64,000 nt of DNA from Chiridota heheva (lineage: Eukaryota; Echinodermata; Holothuroidea; Apodida; Chiridotidae), in the NCBI GenBank assembly GCA_020152595.1, contig JAIGNY010002165.1:1031001-1095000 (forward strand), read 5' to 3'. Within the stretch, counting starts at the first letter, position 1. Each line of letters opens with the position of its first letter. The translations under genes and the position numbers were made by a program. Below, one piece after another: positions 46,008 to 58,470 of this stretch. The notes beneath the pieces were generated by a model. The model was given only the letters and a program-made list of their open reading frames with translations, was not told the DNA's origin and ran no database searches.

Positions 46008-46352
46008 TAGTTTAGTGGTTAAACATGCCCATCTTATATGAAAGAGGTGAAAAATTAAATTATTATTTTTTTTTTTTTTTAACTTTCTATTTTTGACATA
46101 TCCCATTGTTTTTCAGCCACAAAATTACACAACAAAATATAATAAAATGCACACAGACTGAGGAATCTGAGGCTATGACATTAAAACTAGTCTATTTCAG
46201 TCGTTTCTACACAAATGATAACAGACTTAAACCTTAGATATCTCCTTGATGGAATGACATTTTTAAATGAAGTGCTTTCTTTACTATTTTTGTTTGTTTT
46301 GAAGTCCTCTTTCATATAAGATAGACTTGCTTGAACCCTGAACTAATCCTTC
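46008..46352. mobile_element. TTAA foldback element, third copy
   Basis: TTGGATTAGTTTAGTGGTTA ... CATCTTATATGAAAGAGG at the left and AAGTCCTCTTTCATATAAGA ... GAACTAATCCTTCAAG at the right. The TTAA flanks have mutated. Confidence 0.6.
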
Positions 46353-47812
46353 AAGCTTTTACAGTATTTAAGTGTCGCTTAGTCGGCCGAGTTGAACTTT
46401 CACATAACTTCCATATGAGTGACTGCATCAATATATAAATTGAACTAATAAGAATGCATTGAGAGACATGTTGTCTGATAGACATCTCCTGAACCTGTAA
46501 ACATTGTTTAGATTGAAAAAGACAGTCCTAGTTCTGGTGGTCAATGGTCATTCTTAAACTAGGCATTACTGATGCCGAAGCTCAACCCATGGAGTCTAAA
46601 ATACCATTTCGCCCCCAATTTTGGTTTCATCAGAAATTTCAAAAACAGTAACAATGCATTAAACAAATACAACAGAATACATAAGTGTCGGTAAATCTTG
46701 AACCCTTCAATGCTAATATACCATACTGATTGAACCACTGAGAAACTATCTGCAAGTAACTCCTTGGTTTAACTATAAAAGCGCCCTTGAAAATAATACA
46801 CACTATTTAAGATATAAAATCAAAGCTCATTTGTCAGCCACTAATATATTTGACTCGTAACTGTATTTTAGGGTGTATTGACAAGTAGCAATTTCTATAT
46901 TGGTTGAAGAGTGTCAACAAATCAGAGATGGTGTCCTCAGTGAAAAGAACCTTTTCGTTTTATTTTAGATGTAGGAAAGTTATAAATCTATAATAGTATT
47001 TATTATAATAAATTGTGAGATCATCAGAGCAGTTGAGGCAGACATCTTTTTAGCAAGCATGGTTTTCTTTGCACGATGATTCATCTGCCAAATAAAAATT
47101 ACTTTCTTCAATCAATGGAGCATCTGCTATGATGGGTTCTTCTTCTTACAATTTAATAGATGCTTGGAGCTCTCATCAAGCAAAGCAGCTTTCATGACAC
47201 CTCCAAAAATTCTGTAAAGATTACAAGAATAACAAATTATTAATAAACAACCATTGTATGATGACCACAACACATTTTCATATAAATGCATTTAGGAAAT
47301 GTCCCTACATCAGACTGCACAAAAATAAACCACTTCCCTAACAAAGTTTGGAACTGATGAACAAAGAGTGTATGAGCATAATTAAGTAACCTCAAACACT
47401 AGCCATTTCACATTCCAAATTCTATTACCAAAAATTAAAATTAAAGCAATAAAAGTACTTAAAATTCAGCAAAAACCTAGAAAAGCCTATGGGAGGTGAG
47501 GTTTCAAGGTAAATTTTACAAACATCTTTTTATAGTCTATTCAGACTGTGTGTGGCAGCACTTTTCGAACAAGATTACCGTTAAATTTAGCAAGGGGGAC
47601 ACTAACTTGACTATCATGAGAATGTTAGATGAAAAATGAATTTAGAGATACATAGAAAAAGTAGATATTTTATGAATGCTTTGTTTAAATGACAAAATGT
47701 TTAAAAAATAAAAAGATCAAAGCAGGAAAGTCTTGAAAATGAGGTAACTTTGAATGAAACCATAAACAAAATAAAGGAGTATATAATATTCAAACCTTTT
47801 TATTTTTCTCAG
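46353..47812. other. upstream of the SGNH exons, nothing firm
   Basis: I searched for a GDS-containing exon and found none. A minus-strand stretch at 47060-47215 has an acceptor-like TTTACAG and two short open frames, but no recognisable protein. Confidence 0.4.
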
Positions 47813-49406
47813 TAATTCGCAGGGCGGACCTCTCAAACGCCAAAATAGTTTTCATTTATGTGGGGACAAACAACTTTACGTCTGGTCATCCTGGCTGCTT
47901 CCAGCATGTAGCCCTTGTGCACCACCAGTCCCTCATCAAAGCTGCAAGGGACTGTGTTACTGTGCCAGTTATGGTCTCTGGTGTTTTACCTAGAAGTGAT
48001 GGGTAAGATTTGTTAAAAAAATTCAAGTAGTTTTATATTTGAAAGCAAAAAGTTGGGAAGGAAGTCTCAATGGTTTTGGAAAGGTTTGTGTAAGTTTGAA
48101 CTTTACTGATGTAGTAGGCTGGGTTTTGGCACTTCTGGGCGTTTGCTACAATGTTTGTTGCATAAGACATGCACTTTTTAGAACTAATGACATCTAGAGG
48201 CAACTTGAGCTTTATTGCTTCAAACTTTACATTGTACTATGAGTGCAGCAAACTAGGAATTTGAAGTTAGTAAGTTTCAAGTTGCATATATTTTTAATTG
48301 TTTCAGTTTACAATTAGCAACAATGTATGTTTTTACAAGTAACAGAAATAGAAAATAGTGACACAAATTTTATAGTCATGGTCGTAAGTAACAAAAGCGA
48401 TAAATAATAATACAAACACAACCAACAACCATACACAAGCTAGCCTCATATCTGACCGCTACACCCGTTTCACAAAACTAAAAGTATTTTAATTGTTATG
48501 CAAAAATGCTCATTAAAATTAACATGAGAACTAACTCACAATATACTCATTCATAACGTCCAATGCTGTCAATACCTGCCCCTTTTGGTGTCACACCCAC
48601 ACACAACTGAACACTGGGAAAACATGAACAATGAATCTGAGTGATAGTACATATGTTTCGTTTATTTTCAGCGAAGTACCGAACAAACTTATTGTGATGT
48701 ATAATGCGCTCTTGGCAAAAGTATGTGAAGAAGAAGGGGCACGCCTCACGGATCTTGAGTCCAACTTTGATGCAGGCAATAAAAAGCTGTTTAGGTGTGT
48801 ATTACAAAACTGTAATTATGTAAATCATTTTCAAATGACCAGAGATAGTTTATTTCATAAAGTAATAATTTCATGGTTTTTACAAATTCTTCAGTTTGGT
48901 TATGACAGTTGTTTCAGTGGTCAAATAGTAAAAACTTGGTTTGAAAGACAAAATTCATTAACTCATATTAACTTGGTGATTAGATTTTGACTGAATGTAA
49001 CTTATACTAGAGAACTTGGAAGTCAAAAAACCTACAATTTACAAATTTGTCTTATTGTTTACAATACAGCATTGATGGGCTGCACTTAAGTAGAGAGGGT
49101 AACATTCTGCTGGACCAACTCATCCATAAACTTCTGCACTGGCACCTGTCAGAAGACAGACAAATTTACATTGGGCAGCAAATGAAGATCAGAGCTTTCA
49201 TAAAGGAGTCCCTCGCAAGACCATTGGTAACAACTGCTACAGTAATTAGCGTCAGTTTTCTAACTGGATCTTACCACGCAATAGAAAAAGAAAAGCATTT
49301 CGTTTTACATTTGAGCATTTGCTATGATAACAGCAGTAAGGTTAAGTCCTTTAATCAATTTTATACCCCCCGAAGCAATGTAACTGATGACATATCAAAC
49401 TGTTGA
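47813..49406 (+). CDS. SGNH/GDSL-type hydrolase, spliced, 5' end not found
   Basis: Three exons join in frame: 47813-48002, 48672-48794 and 49070-49406 (TGA). All have GT-AG borders. The first encodes KIVFIYVGTNNF, matching block III (GxND-like, here GTNN) of SGNH hydrolases, then VTVPVMVSGVLPRSDG. The second has the helix NKLIVMYNALLAKVCEEEG. The third has DGLHLSREGNILLDQLI, the block V Asp-x-x-His pair. The block I serine (GDS) would lie in an upstream exon that I could not find. Such domains occur as host esterases and inside retroelements (CR1-like ORF1, Ngaro-type YR elements). The introns favour a host or domesticated gene, but this is inference. The residues after about 49225 do not look conserved, and a possible donor there (TTG|GTAACA) may mark the true exon end. 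Confidence 0.5.
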
Positions 49407-50161
49407 CTGTAATTATTGATTTTTTTATTATTACATATTTCAAATTTTCAACAATCCTTGAGCCTTTTCCCCCCTTCTACCCTGTTTCAATGTTTAGACA
49501 TGATTTGGATCTGCAACTTTTCACATTCTTTTCCAACATTGAATTGGGGTAGCAGGGTGAAGATAAATGGTCAAATACTTCTGTCCAGGGTTGTAGTTTG
49601 TAAGCAGTTATTCTTTTTTTTTCATTAGTCTGGAGATTTTCATTTGTAAACACAAATTCTGATAAAAATTCAACCTTATGACAAAGTATTTTAGAAAGAT
49701 TATTCCAAGAAAAATTACATTAAAAAATATGCTTTGTATGGCACCTATGGGGTAACTGATGTCATCATTTACAGTTTTTCCATAGATTAGAATGACAGCA
49801 CCTCAGTCAAAACTCTAGAGGTGGATGACTTGATACACATGATATATAAACAAGGACAATTGTCACTTTGTGTATACCTACAAAGTGACACAAATTCTTT
49901 AACGTTGTCTCCAGAAATCAAAACAAGACTATATAAGTGTGCATGGCAAACAGGTAAGTTTCATGAAGTATAAACAAATAATCTAGTAGATATATGTAGA
50001 AGTTGAACAATATTTTTTGTCTCTTTGCAGAAAAGGTTGTTAAAGTGCAAAAAACCCCATCAAAAATCAAATGACAGCAGCAGATACAAGCAGACCAAGG
50101 ATACTTCAGTGAGACATAAAAAGCACAACAAAGACCTTCCAAAATCAATTGACAGCAGTAG

Positions 50162-50539
50162 ATACAAACAGATGAAAATAATATTACAGGAAAACAATGT
50201 TTAGAATTATATAAAGACCTTAAAACTATATCTAGTATGAACAACCAAAAGCTTGAATCATTGGTGGAGCACAAAGGTTTTCCAAGTTTAAGTAACATTG
50301 CTAAATTTGTAATACAAACAAGAAAACGTCCTTTAATACCCCCTGCCCGTCTTATTACAAAGGAAAAAAAAAATAAGAATGACTTCTACATATGACCCGA
50401 GTGTTTAAAACCCTGTTCCTTTAAAGGCCAACCCCCATCAGTTACATGCGATAAGTGCAATAAGTGGTTCCACAGGCAATGTGTAGGTATAGGCACCAAA
50501 CCATGCAGTAGTCACTGGTATTGCTTATCTTGCTCTTAA
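50162..50539 (+). pseudogene. broken reading frame with a C-terminal PHD-type zinc finger
   Basis: One frame runs from 50162 to a TAA at 50537-50539 with a single internal TGA at 50393. After the TGA it reads C-x3-C, CDKCNKWFHRQC and HWYCLSC, which fits a C4HC3 PHD finger ending in WYCxxC. The part before it (ELYKDLKTISSMNNQKLESL and on) is not recognised. PHD fingers of this kind occur in ORF1 or the N-terminus of CR1/L2-type LINEs and in host chromatin proteins. Retroelement origin is more likely here because an RT-like remnant follows at 50.7 kb. A short duplicated stretch just upstream (50056-50180) encodes two copies of DSSRYKQ in another frame. Confidence 0.5.
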
Positions 50540-50696
50540 TGCCCTGTTTATCTTAATTGTTTCATGTTATTTTGGTGGACTGGGTACTTTACATCCCTTT
50601 TTTAAATATGAGTTTATATACGGAAGTTCACAGCCATCTTATAAACAGGCTATTAAATTGTATGCTCTGAAATCTTTGTTATTTAATAACTGGTTC

Positions 50697-50935
50697 CTGG
50701 TATAAAAATCCAGAATGACAACCTGATTATTTCCTATTATGCTGATAATACAATTACTGTAATTGTTTGGATGATAACCCACTGTCACTCAGTACCACCC
50801 AGCAAATTCATGAAAATTTTGTTAAGAGTATATCAAACTTTATTTCTGCTTGTGGGATTGCTGTTAGATATATGTTTGTGTCGGCACCGGCTTTACTGAT
50901 AAACATCAATTGTCAGTAATCAGCTAATCTTTACT
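50697..50935 (+). pseudogene. L1-like reverse transcriptase remnant
   Basis: A short translation, GIKIQNDNLIISYYADNTIT, resembles the catalytic YADD box and the strand before it in L1-like reverse transcriptases; the second Asp is Asn here. A shifted frame continues with a plausible match to the region after the box (ACGIAVRY). No longer frame survives, so this is a small dead fragment. Clade assignment is tentative. Confidence 0.4.
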
Positions 50936-51289
50936 CTCTTATCTATATGCCTCAAAAAATGCAATAGTTCCTAAGATACCAACATAGATTTTTCACACAT
51001 AAGTTTTTCTAATAGTCCTCCATCAAATAAAAGAAAATGTAACTTCACAGGAATAGAAATTTAAAGTTGCCTAGGTTGACGCTTATGTCAACAGCCATGA
51101 AGGGTGGTAAATGGAAGGTTTTCCTTAATTACTACTTTATATGAGTTTAGGTGATGAAGGTCTGTTTAGATGTAATAACAAACCTGAAAAATTAGCATTG
51201 TGTATTTGTACTAATCTCTTCATAAAACAATTGTTGCTCTGCCTGGAGTTATCCTACCCTTAATGAAATATCTATTTGGTGATCACATG

Positions 51290-51370
51290 CCTTGAAACAA
51301 CTCTTTTAATGGGATTGCTACAGTCACATACTTTAAAACAACTCCTTTAATAAGATTGCTACAGTAGCAG
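51290..51370. repeat. 40-bp direct duplication
   Basis: AAACAACTCTTTTAATGGGA / TTGCTACAGT recurs at once with small changes. Confidence 0.7.
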
Positions 51371-51943
51371 TGTAGTATCTATTGTATTCTATAGGCAATT
51401 ATTCTTAAAGGGTGCGTATTATGTAAGTGATCTTTTTTATATGTTGTTGGTTTAGGGGTTCTCCACTGTGATATGATGTTTCTATGATGAAGTAATCAGT
51501 TCATAAACCATCTACCTTATACTAAAGGTTAATTGCAGCCATCCCCACTGCATGGAAAAATGTACCGTGCAGATTAGACAATAGGAAACCTACTCTTGAT
51601 TAGTTCTACAAGTAATTTTAAATTTTCAGAGTCACACACTGCACCAGAAGGGCAACATTCACAATTTGCAATGTTATAATGAGATCTTTGATTTACCTGG
51701 ACAAAGTGTGTCCGAATTATTTTGTTTTTTACTTATCATGCATGCATACAAATGATCAATACAGACCAACAGTGAGAAAGAGATGTTTTGAGGACTCTTG
51801 ATGGGCCTAGGATTTCTGAGGCAGATTGGATGGGTATTGGGATTCAATATGAGGTGCAGTGGGCAAAGGGCCTTACTCGCATGCAAAAAGTACTGTACTA
51901 TCTTTGGTTTCCATCACAGGAATTTTTTTGATCCATAATATCT

Positions 51944-52395
51944 GTCAAGACTTAGTTAAAACTTTCCAATGGAATGTGTTGAACATTGAAATTCATATGA
52001 TGATATGAAATCCAAACAAGCCATTTTCTGGACTCAGTAAAGAAAACAAAATCAAGTGGTTTCTGGTATCAAAGAAAATTAAAACAATTGGTGTCTGCCA
52101 TGCATGGAAAATGATGGAATGTAATTCTTGCTTAAAGGAACTCAAACAATGAATGCTTAGCCTGATAAAACTGAAAACAAATTATTTGACTTTGAAAGAA
52201 ATCAAACAGATGATAGATGATCCTAAAGCATTCAGAATGCAAGTCGTCAATACAGATCAAAAGTAAGGACGAGATTCTTTCTACATGAAACTTGGTGGGC
52301 TTAGGTTGTATTGAGTTTCGAGAAAATATATTAGGCTTGTAGGAATTGCCAAGCTGTGGAGGAATGCACTCAAATGAATGCAGAAATTCTAGCTA
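51944..52395. repeat. dispersed repeat, copy 1 of a 1-kb-spaced pair
   Basis: ATCTGTCAAGACTTAGTTAA, CAAGTGGTTTCTGG, AACTCAAACAATGAATGC and the end TGGAGGAATGCACTC match 52965-53430 in order. A third, partial relative is at 51740-51880 (GGGCCTAGGATTTCTGAGG). Confidence 0.65.
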
Positions 52396-52473
52396 CGGCT
52401 GTGATAATGAAAGTTTCGACAACAGAGATACATTGAAAATGTTGTTTTGGTTGTTTCTAATCAGCACACACGA

Positions 52474-52522
52474 TAAGACATTTTGTGCCAAAATGGGGGC
52501 ATTTTGTGCCAAAATGAGGGGC
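52474..52522. repeat. 24-bp duplication
   Basis: CATTTTGTGCCAAAATGGGG is repeated once as CATTTTGTGCCAAAATGAGG. Confidence 0.7.
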
Positions 52523-52767
52523 AACTCAGGACAAAGGAGATTTGATTACAGTTTATAGGTATAATGAAGCCACATAGGCTTTCTTTCATTTGGGGAAATA
52601 ACAATATAAAGTATGCATATGTTTCTTATATGTCAAAATATGGGCACAATGATGAAGTATAATTAAAACATTCATTAGGAGTTAAATTGATGCACCTGCA
52701 ATTGCTTTAGTATAGGAGCCTGGTTTAAATGAGCAGGGATTCAAATATGACTCTTTTTTACCTCCGC

Positions 52768-53430
52768 CAATGAAGTTGGACGGAGGTTATGATTTCACCT
52801 CCGTTTATCTGTCATCAAGATATCTCGGGAAGTAATGATTGGATTCTGATGAAATTTGGTGTGTGGTTTAGTTACTGCTTCAGGAAGTGTTTAAAGTTAA
52901 GAGGCATAGCAGAGAACGGGAAGGGCAGTAATGGAGGGGTGGGGATATTATAAGATGAGATCTGTCAAGACTAAGTTGAAACTTTCCAATGAAATGTGTT
53001 TAACATTAAATTTGTGCTCTAATTGAAGATCCAAACAATCAATTTGCTGGACTTAAAAGAGATTTACATCAAGTGGTTTCTGGATTCAAAGAAAATTAAT
53101 TGATTGGTTTCTGTCACTAATGGAGAATGATGAAATGTGAGTCTTTAATAAAAGAAACTCAAACAATGAATGCATCACCTGAATGAAATTGAAAACAATG
53201 CTTTGGCCTTGAAAGAAATCCAGTCAGAAGATAATCTTGACACATGTTCAGAATGCAAATGATCATTACAGATCAAAACTTGAGGATGAATATTGGTGGG
53301 CCTAGGATTTCTAAAGTAGATTATATTAAGTATAGGATCAAATGAACTATATGAAATTATTCTGGACATGTTGGAATTGCAACAGGGGTGGAGGTATGCG
53401 CTCTAGAGAGTGCTAACATTCTAGTTTGCA
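52768..53430. mobile_element. CCTCCGCC-ended element, copy 2 of the pair
   Basis: The left end ACCTCCGCCAATGAAGTTGG then ACGGAGGTTATG and the right end GGTGGAGGTATGCGCTCTAG are inverted around ACCTCC, a repeat type common in marine invertebrate genomes. The interior matches 51944-52395. Confidence 0.55.
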
Positions 53431-56400
53431 CAAGTGTTTATACCAACATGCTTCAAATGGACGAGAAGATGTACTTTAAATGAGAGACAACACTTAAAAT
53501 TCTGATGGTGTGGAAGTGACTTTTGCGGCATGTTTCTTGAATAGCAGCAATAAAACTTTGTTAAAAACATAGAAACTCTATATCTGATATAAAAGAAGTA
53601 GCATCATTAAAAGTTGGAAGAAACCATATGATGGATTCAATGATGGGGGCCCAATCTTGACTTTTGATGCTAAAAATCAAAAAGTGTATGTGGGGGATGT
53701 GAGAGAACCTTGCAATTGCAAACATTTAAGAAATTGATGTTTAAAACAGCTTTTAATTCTACAGAAATCCCTTTTTAAATTTTGAGTGGTAAAAATCTCT
53801 TACCCACTATGTGACTAGAACATGACTGGAAAGGATGTTAGCAATTGTTTCAAGTGTTAATGGAAATGATAAGTTTCAGCTGATATTTGCAAAAGAACAC
53901 AAACATATGAAAGTGTATAATTGAATACACATTTTGAGTAATAAGTATAAAGTGTGATCAACTAAGTAAATATCTGTCAATGTTTTAAATGTTCATACTA
54001 CAGTTTGATTATTGTGAAATTACGGCAACATTCAATAATTATTTTAAGTATTAATAATTATTGTTAAGATCATAATTTTATTTGCCTAATAAAATAATGA
54101 GTAACTACAAATGAAACTTTTGATGTCCTTCATCTTTTTCTATATTATAATATTTGCTAGTTTGTTTTCTTGAGAATATTCTTTTGGCAGAAAAATGCAT
54201 ATTTAAACACAAATAACATTAACATGGAAAGATACCTGACTGATTAGGGTATGGTAAAGACTCAAAAACTGTTGTTTGGATTTGTTGAATACCCTCAAAG
54301 AATAATGATGATTAATTGGAAAGCTGACTGGACATCAATGATGTTGTAGCATTAACCACGTTTTACCAAGGTTTACTCAATGTACAATTAATAAATTCAA
54401 CAAATATCAGTTGTCAAAACTTCATTTTCACCACACTATGCATGTTTATGCTAATTAGTATGCACACACAACCCCTAATCATGCTCACCTGAACAGTAAT
54501 CCTATGCCAAGTTACATAAATTTACACCATTCATAACATAAGTTATGAAAACTTTAACCAAAAACTTTAACCAAAACTTTAACCTGACAATTTTATTCAT
54601 AGTTATGTAAATATGCTAATTAGTTTGCACACACAACCCTCCAATCATGCTCATTTGATCAGTACCCATGTCCTCTACCCATATGCCAAGTCATATGAAT
54701 GTGCACCATTCATAACTTATGAAAACTTTAACCGAAAACTTTAACCAATACCTGACAATTTTTTCATTGTTATGCAAATATGCTAATTAGTTTGCGCACA
54801 CAGCCCTCCAATCATGCTCATTTGATAAGTACCCATGTCCTCTACCACTATGTCAAGTCACATGAATGTACTATACGCCATTCATAACTTAAGTTATGAA
54901 AACTTTAATCAACGCCGACGCCGACACAGACGCCGTGGGTAGTAGAATTGCATCGAGCTAAATATCATTAACCATTCCTTAATTCACAATACACTGTTTC
55001 ATTCAATTTTCTAATTAACTTTCTAATTTATTTGCAGTTTCTTAAAAACATAATGATCATCAACAAAACAGAGAGTAAACAGTTGTACTGTATTAGTATA
55101 TGTGTTGCCACACTTAATTGCACTGCTTTTGTCTGAACTAACAATTTGCTATTTTGTTGCTATTGTTAAATGATTGGCATTCTATTTTTTGTGAAAAGCT
55201 TAATAATCATATGATTCTGCATTGACTTACAAGGGCAATACACTTGAGTACCATACCAGCCTTCTTGCAGTGCAAATGACTGCAGTGCTTCTGTGTTGTC
55301 TTCTAACCTCTCCATCACCTGCCCGTCATCTACATTATCAAAACAATGGAACAATGAATGATTTTATGCTTAGTAATTCTTCATTTCCTCTAAAGGCAAA
55401 TATGTACAGAAACTTTGAAAATGATGATGAAAACCACCCAGAAAACAAATCAATAAATAGCATCGAATACAACCATGTACAATTTTAGGCATGAGGATAC
55501 ATGTATTATTGTCAAGGACATAGTCACGTTTTTATTTTGGGAGGGAGGGGCGGATCTGCCAGCTGTACGTTTTTGTGGGCTCTAGGGACCCGACCAACGT
55601 GGGGTTCAGCTGGACTCAAAGGTGCCTAAAAATGTCAAGTATTGCATTTAATCACCACTGTCAACAACTTCTCATTAAAAAAAAGGTTGCTCGCCATTTT
55701 TTTACATTATACAATCTATTTAGAATAATTCAAGCTGTCCTCTTTGCCTACATGTACAGTGGCATCGGAACCACAAGGCAGTGGGCCAATTGCCACAGTT
55801 TTTCTTAAATCGGGGAGGGGAAAAATGGGGAGAGCCCAATATCTTTCAAAAAATGTAATTAAAGATAAAAATGGAAGCAAAAGTTATTTTAAAGTGCTTA
55901 TTTGAACTGCCTTTGTTCCAGTCTTTTTTGTTGGTAGTTTGAATCACACAAGTTTGTTTAATTTAATACCCTCAAGACATTAATTTAAAATATAGTGGTA
56001 AAAACTCAAAAGTTAATGGTCAAAATACCAATATACAGAAATATATACAAACCTTTTGTTTTAAAAATAGAAATAATGTTTTATTTTTCATTTTTTTAAA
56101 ACTTGTACATACAAAATTAGATACAACCACACATCAACCATTAGATTTTAATGCAATATCTTTGCAAAAATGAAAAAATCTGGGTGTGTTTCCCTCTCTA
56201 GTTGAAAAAAAAGCATGGTTATGCCATTGTTGGGGATTTTCTTTTGCTTGTTTTTCAAATTTTTGTTGCAAAATTCAGTAATAATTCTGAGACCTAATTT
56301 ACAAGCCCTGGACATCTAGGAGTTTTTTTTCCCTTTCCGCCACATGGTGGCTCCGAATATAAAGTATTAACTTTAAGAAACCCCACTTTGCACTTGCAAT

Positions 56401-56450
56401 AAATAATCCAAAATTTGGCCCCCATTTCATAAAAATTTCCGTGCCACAAT
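53431..56450. other. AT-rich DNA with repeats, no gene recognised
   Basis: Apart from the tandem array at 54440-54905 I saw nothing firm. The frame at 55222-55488 (MTYKGNTLEYHTSLLAVQMT...) has a hydrophobic stretch (VLLCCLL) but no family match. Confidence 0.4.
54440..54905. repeat. three tandem units of about 168 bp
   Basis: TATGCTAATTAGTTTGCACA starts each unit (54446, 54610, 54779), followed by CCTCCAATCATGCTCATTTG and AACTTTAACC runs. GACGCCGACGC follows at 54912. Confidence 0.8.
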
Positions 56451-56454
56451 TTGA

Positions 56455-56700
56455 GGTAGGGCTGGTACGATATGAGTAAAAACCAGATATCGATTCTCAT
56501 GGACAAAAAAATGACATGCCATATCGCAATTTTTTTTCTTATTAATTTCTGAAAGCTGATTAGGCATGAAGAGTCTGTATGGAGAGCTCATTTATCTGAT
56601 GAAAGCTAAGAGCCAAGGAAAGCAAACACAAATCAGTATTAACAAATGATTGATTGTCAAAATCATATTTGGGTCAAATCGACAGTTAAAACGACCGGCC
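56455..56700. repeat. single end of a hAT-like MITE
   Basis: TAGGGCTGGTACGATATGAG is a typical hAT terminus, followed by a TATCGATTCTCATGG stretch. I could not find its partner end nearby. Confidence 0.35.
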
Positions 56701-57418
56701 AAAGGAATTCTGCGTAACATTCGAACAACCAAATTTTTCAAGCACACACTATTCACGAATCGATGATTAATGACAATAGAGGTGAAAAATGCTCTAAAAA
56801 ATTAGGAAATAACAACATTCAGGAAGTGGGTAATGATTTCTTTTTTACGAAAATTGCATGGGGAATGAATTTATTTTGTAATTTGTGGGAGCCAGAAGTA
56901 CGGGTAGGCTGGGGTATTTTATTAGGAATGACTTATTGCATACAGAGCCTAACGCTAATGACCCCTAGTTGCCATTTTTAGTGAGTGTGACCTATACAAA
57001 TGTACAGTTTGATAATTGTATCTAAAATTACATTGCTACTCCATGTTTTTTCTTCCAGTATGATATAGATAATGCTTGAAAAGCACTATTACATCATCTA
57101 AACATTGCTTGATCTTTTATTATTATTTTTTTCTACACACAGTGTTTGTTTGATTAAAACTATTTAATAAAATCATATGAAAGAAAAAAATTGTTGTCAG
57201 TGAAAAATCATTCTGCAGTTTAATGAATATCCTAAAAATTGTTTGCGGAGGTTTGATGAGTTGAAAAAAAAAGCGTCCTGTGACTAAGAAAGATGGCAAT
57301 CAAAACATGAATTGGAGAGCTTATCCCATCGTAAAAATTAAGGAAAAGTTGTTTGGAAAGTATATCATTTAGACAAATTGGTATAAGAATATCCAAAAAG
57401 TAGGTTCTTTTTGGTACA

Positions 57419-57838
57419 ATTATAGAATACAGGTTCACTTTGAAGTATACACCTGGCTGCTGGCAACGAAGTCACACTCCATTGACACAATTATCATCAT
57501 ACATGAATATGCATTGTTCTTTAATTAGGATAAGTAGGCCTACATACAATCCATGAGACCGCGCTGCCCAGCCAAGAATATGCCAAAGTTTTGACTTAAA
57601 ATATGTAAAGATTCTTCTAACATGAGTATATATCGTTATTTAAATAAGATAGAAGATTTACAATCCCCGCAACTTTGCTGCCCAGCTGGGGATAGCCAGG
57701 GATACTGATTCGAAGCTAAATGATTAAACCAGGGAATTTTTATTTGGAATTCTTTATAATTCGTAGGACTAAATCATTAACGTAGGTACTTCATGAGTCG
57801 GAGGGTATTTTTTGAAAGTGAACATGCATTCTATAGTT
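57419..57838. mobile_element. CTATAG-ended MITE, copy 2 (inverted)
   Basis: It reads as the reverse complement of 16567-16984: TATAGAATACAGGTTCACTT at the left, ACACCTGGCTGCTGGCAACG, GCGCTGCCCAGCC, TGCTGCCCAGCTGG and AACATGCATTCTATAGTT at the right. Similar length (420 bp) supports full-length copies. Confidence 0.65.
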
Positions 57839-57989
57839 ACTTATTTTCAATCATAAATTTTCTACAAAGTGTGAATTTTCAAAAATATAGGAATTGTATA
57901 CCAGTTACGATATAACAACCCTTGTATGGCACTCTAATGTCAACAGCACTGAGGATATGTATAATAACTAATATTATTATATACATGTA

Positions 57990-58470
<481 letters not shown>

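Noticed and set aside
47060..47215. Possible minus-strand terminal exon (IFGGVMKAALLDESS...)
   Set aside because: Short, in two frames, with no recognisable family or partner exon.
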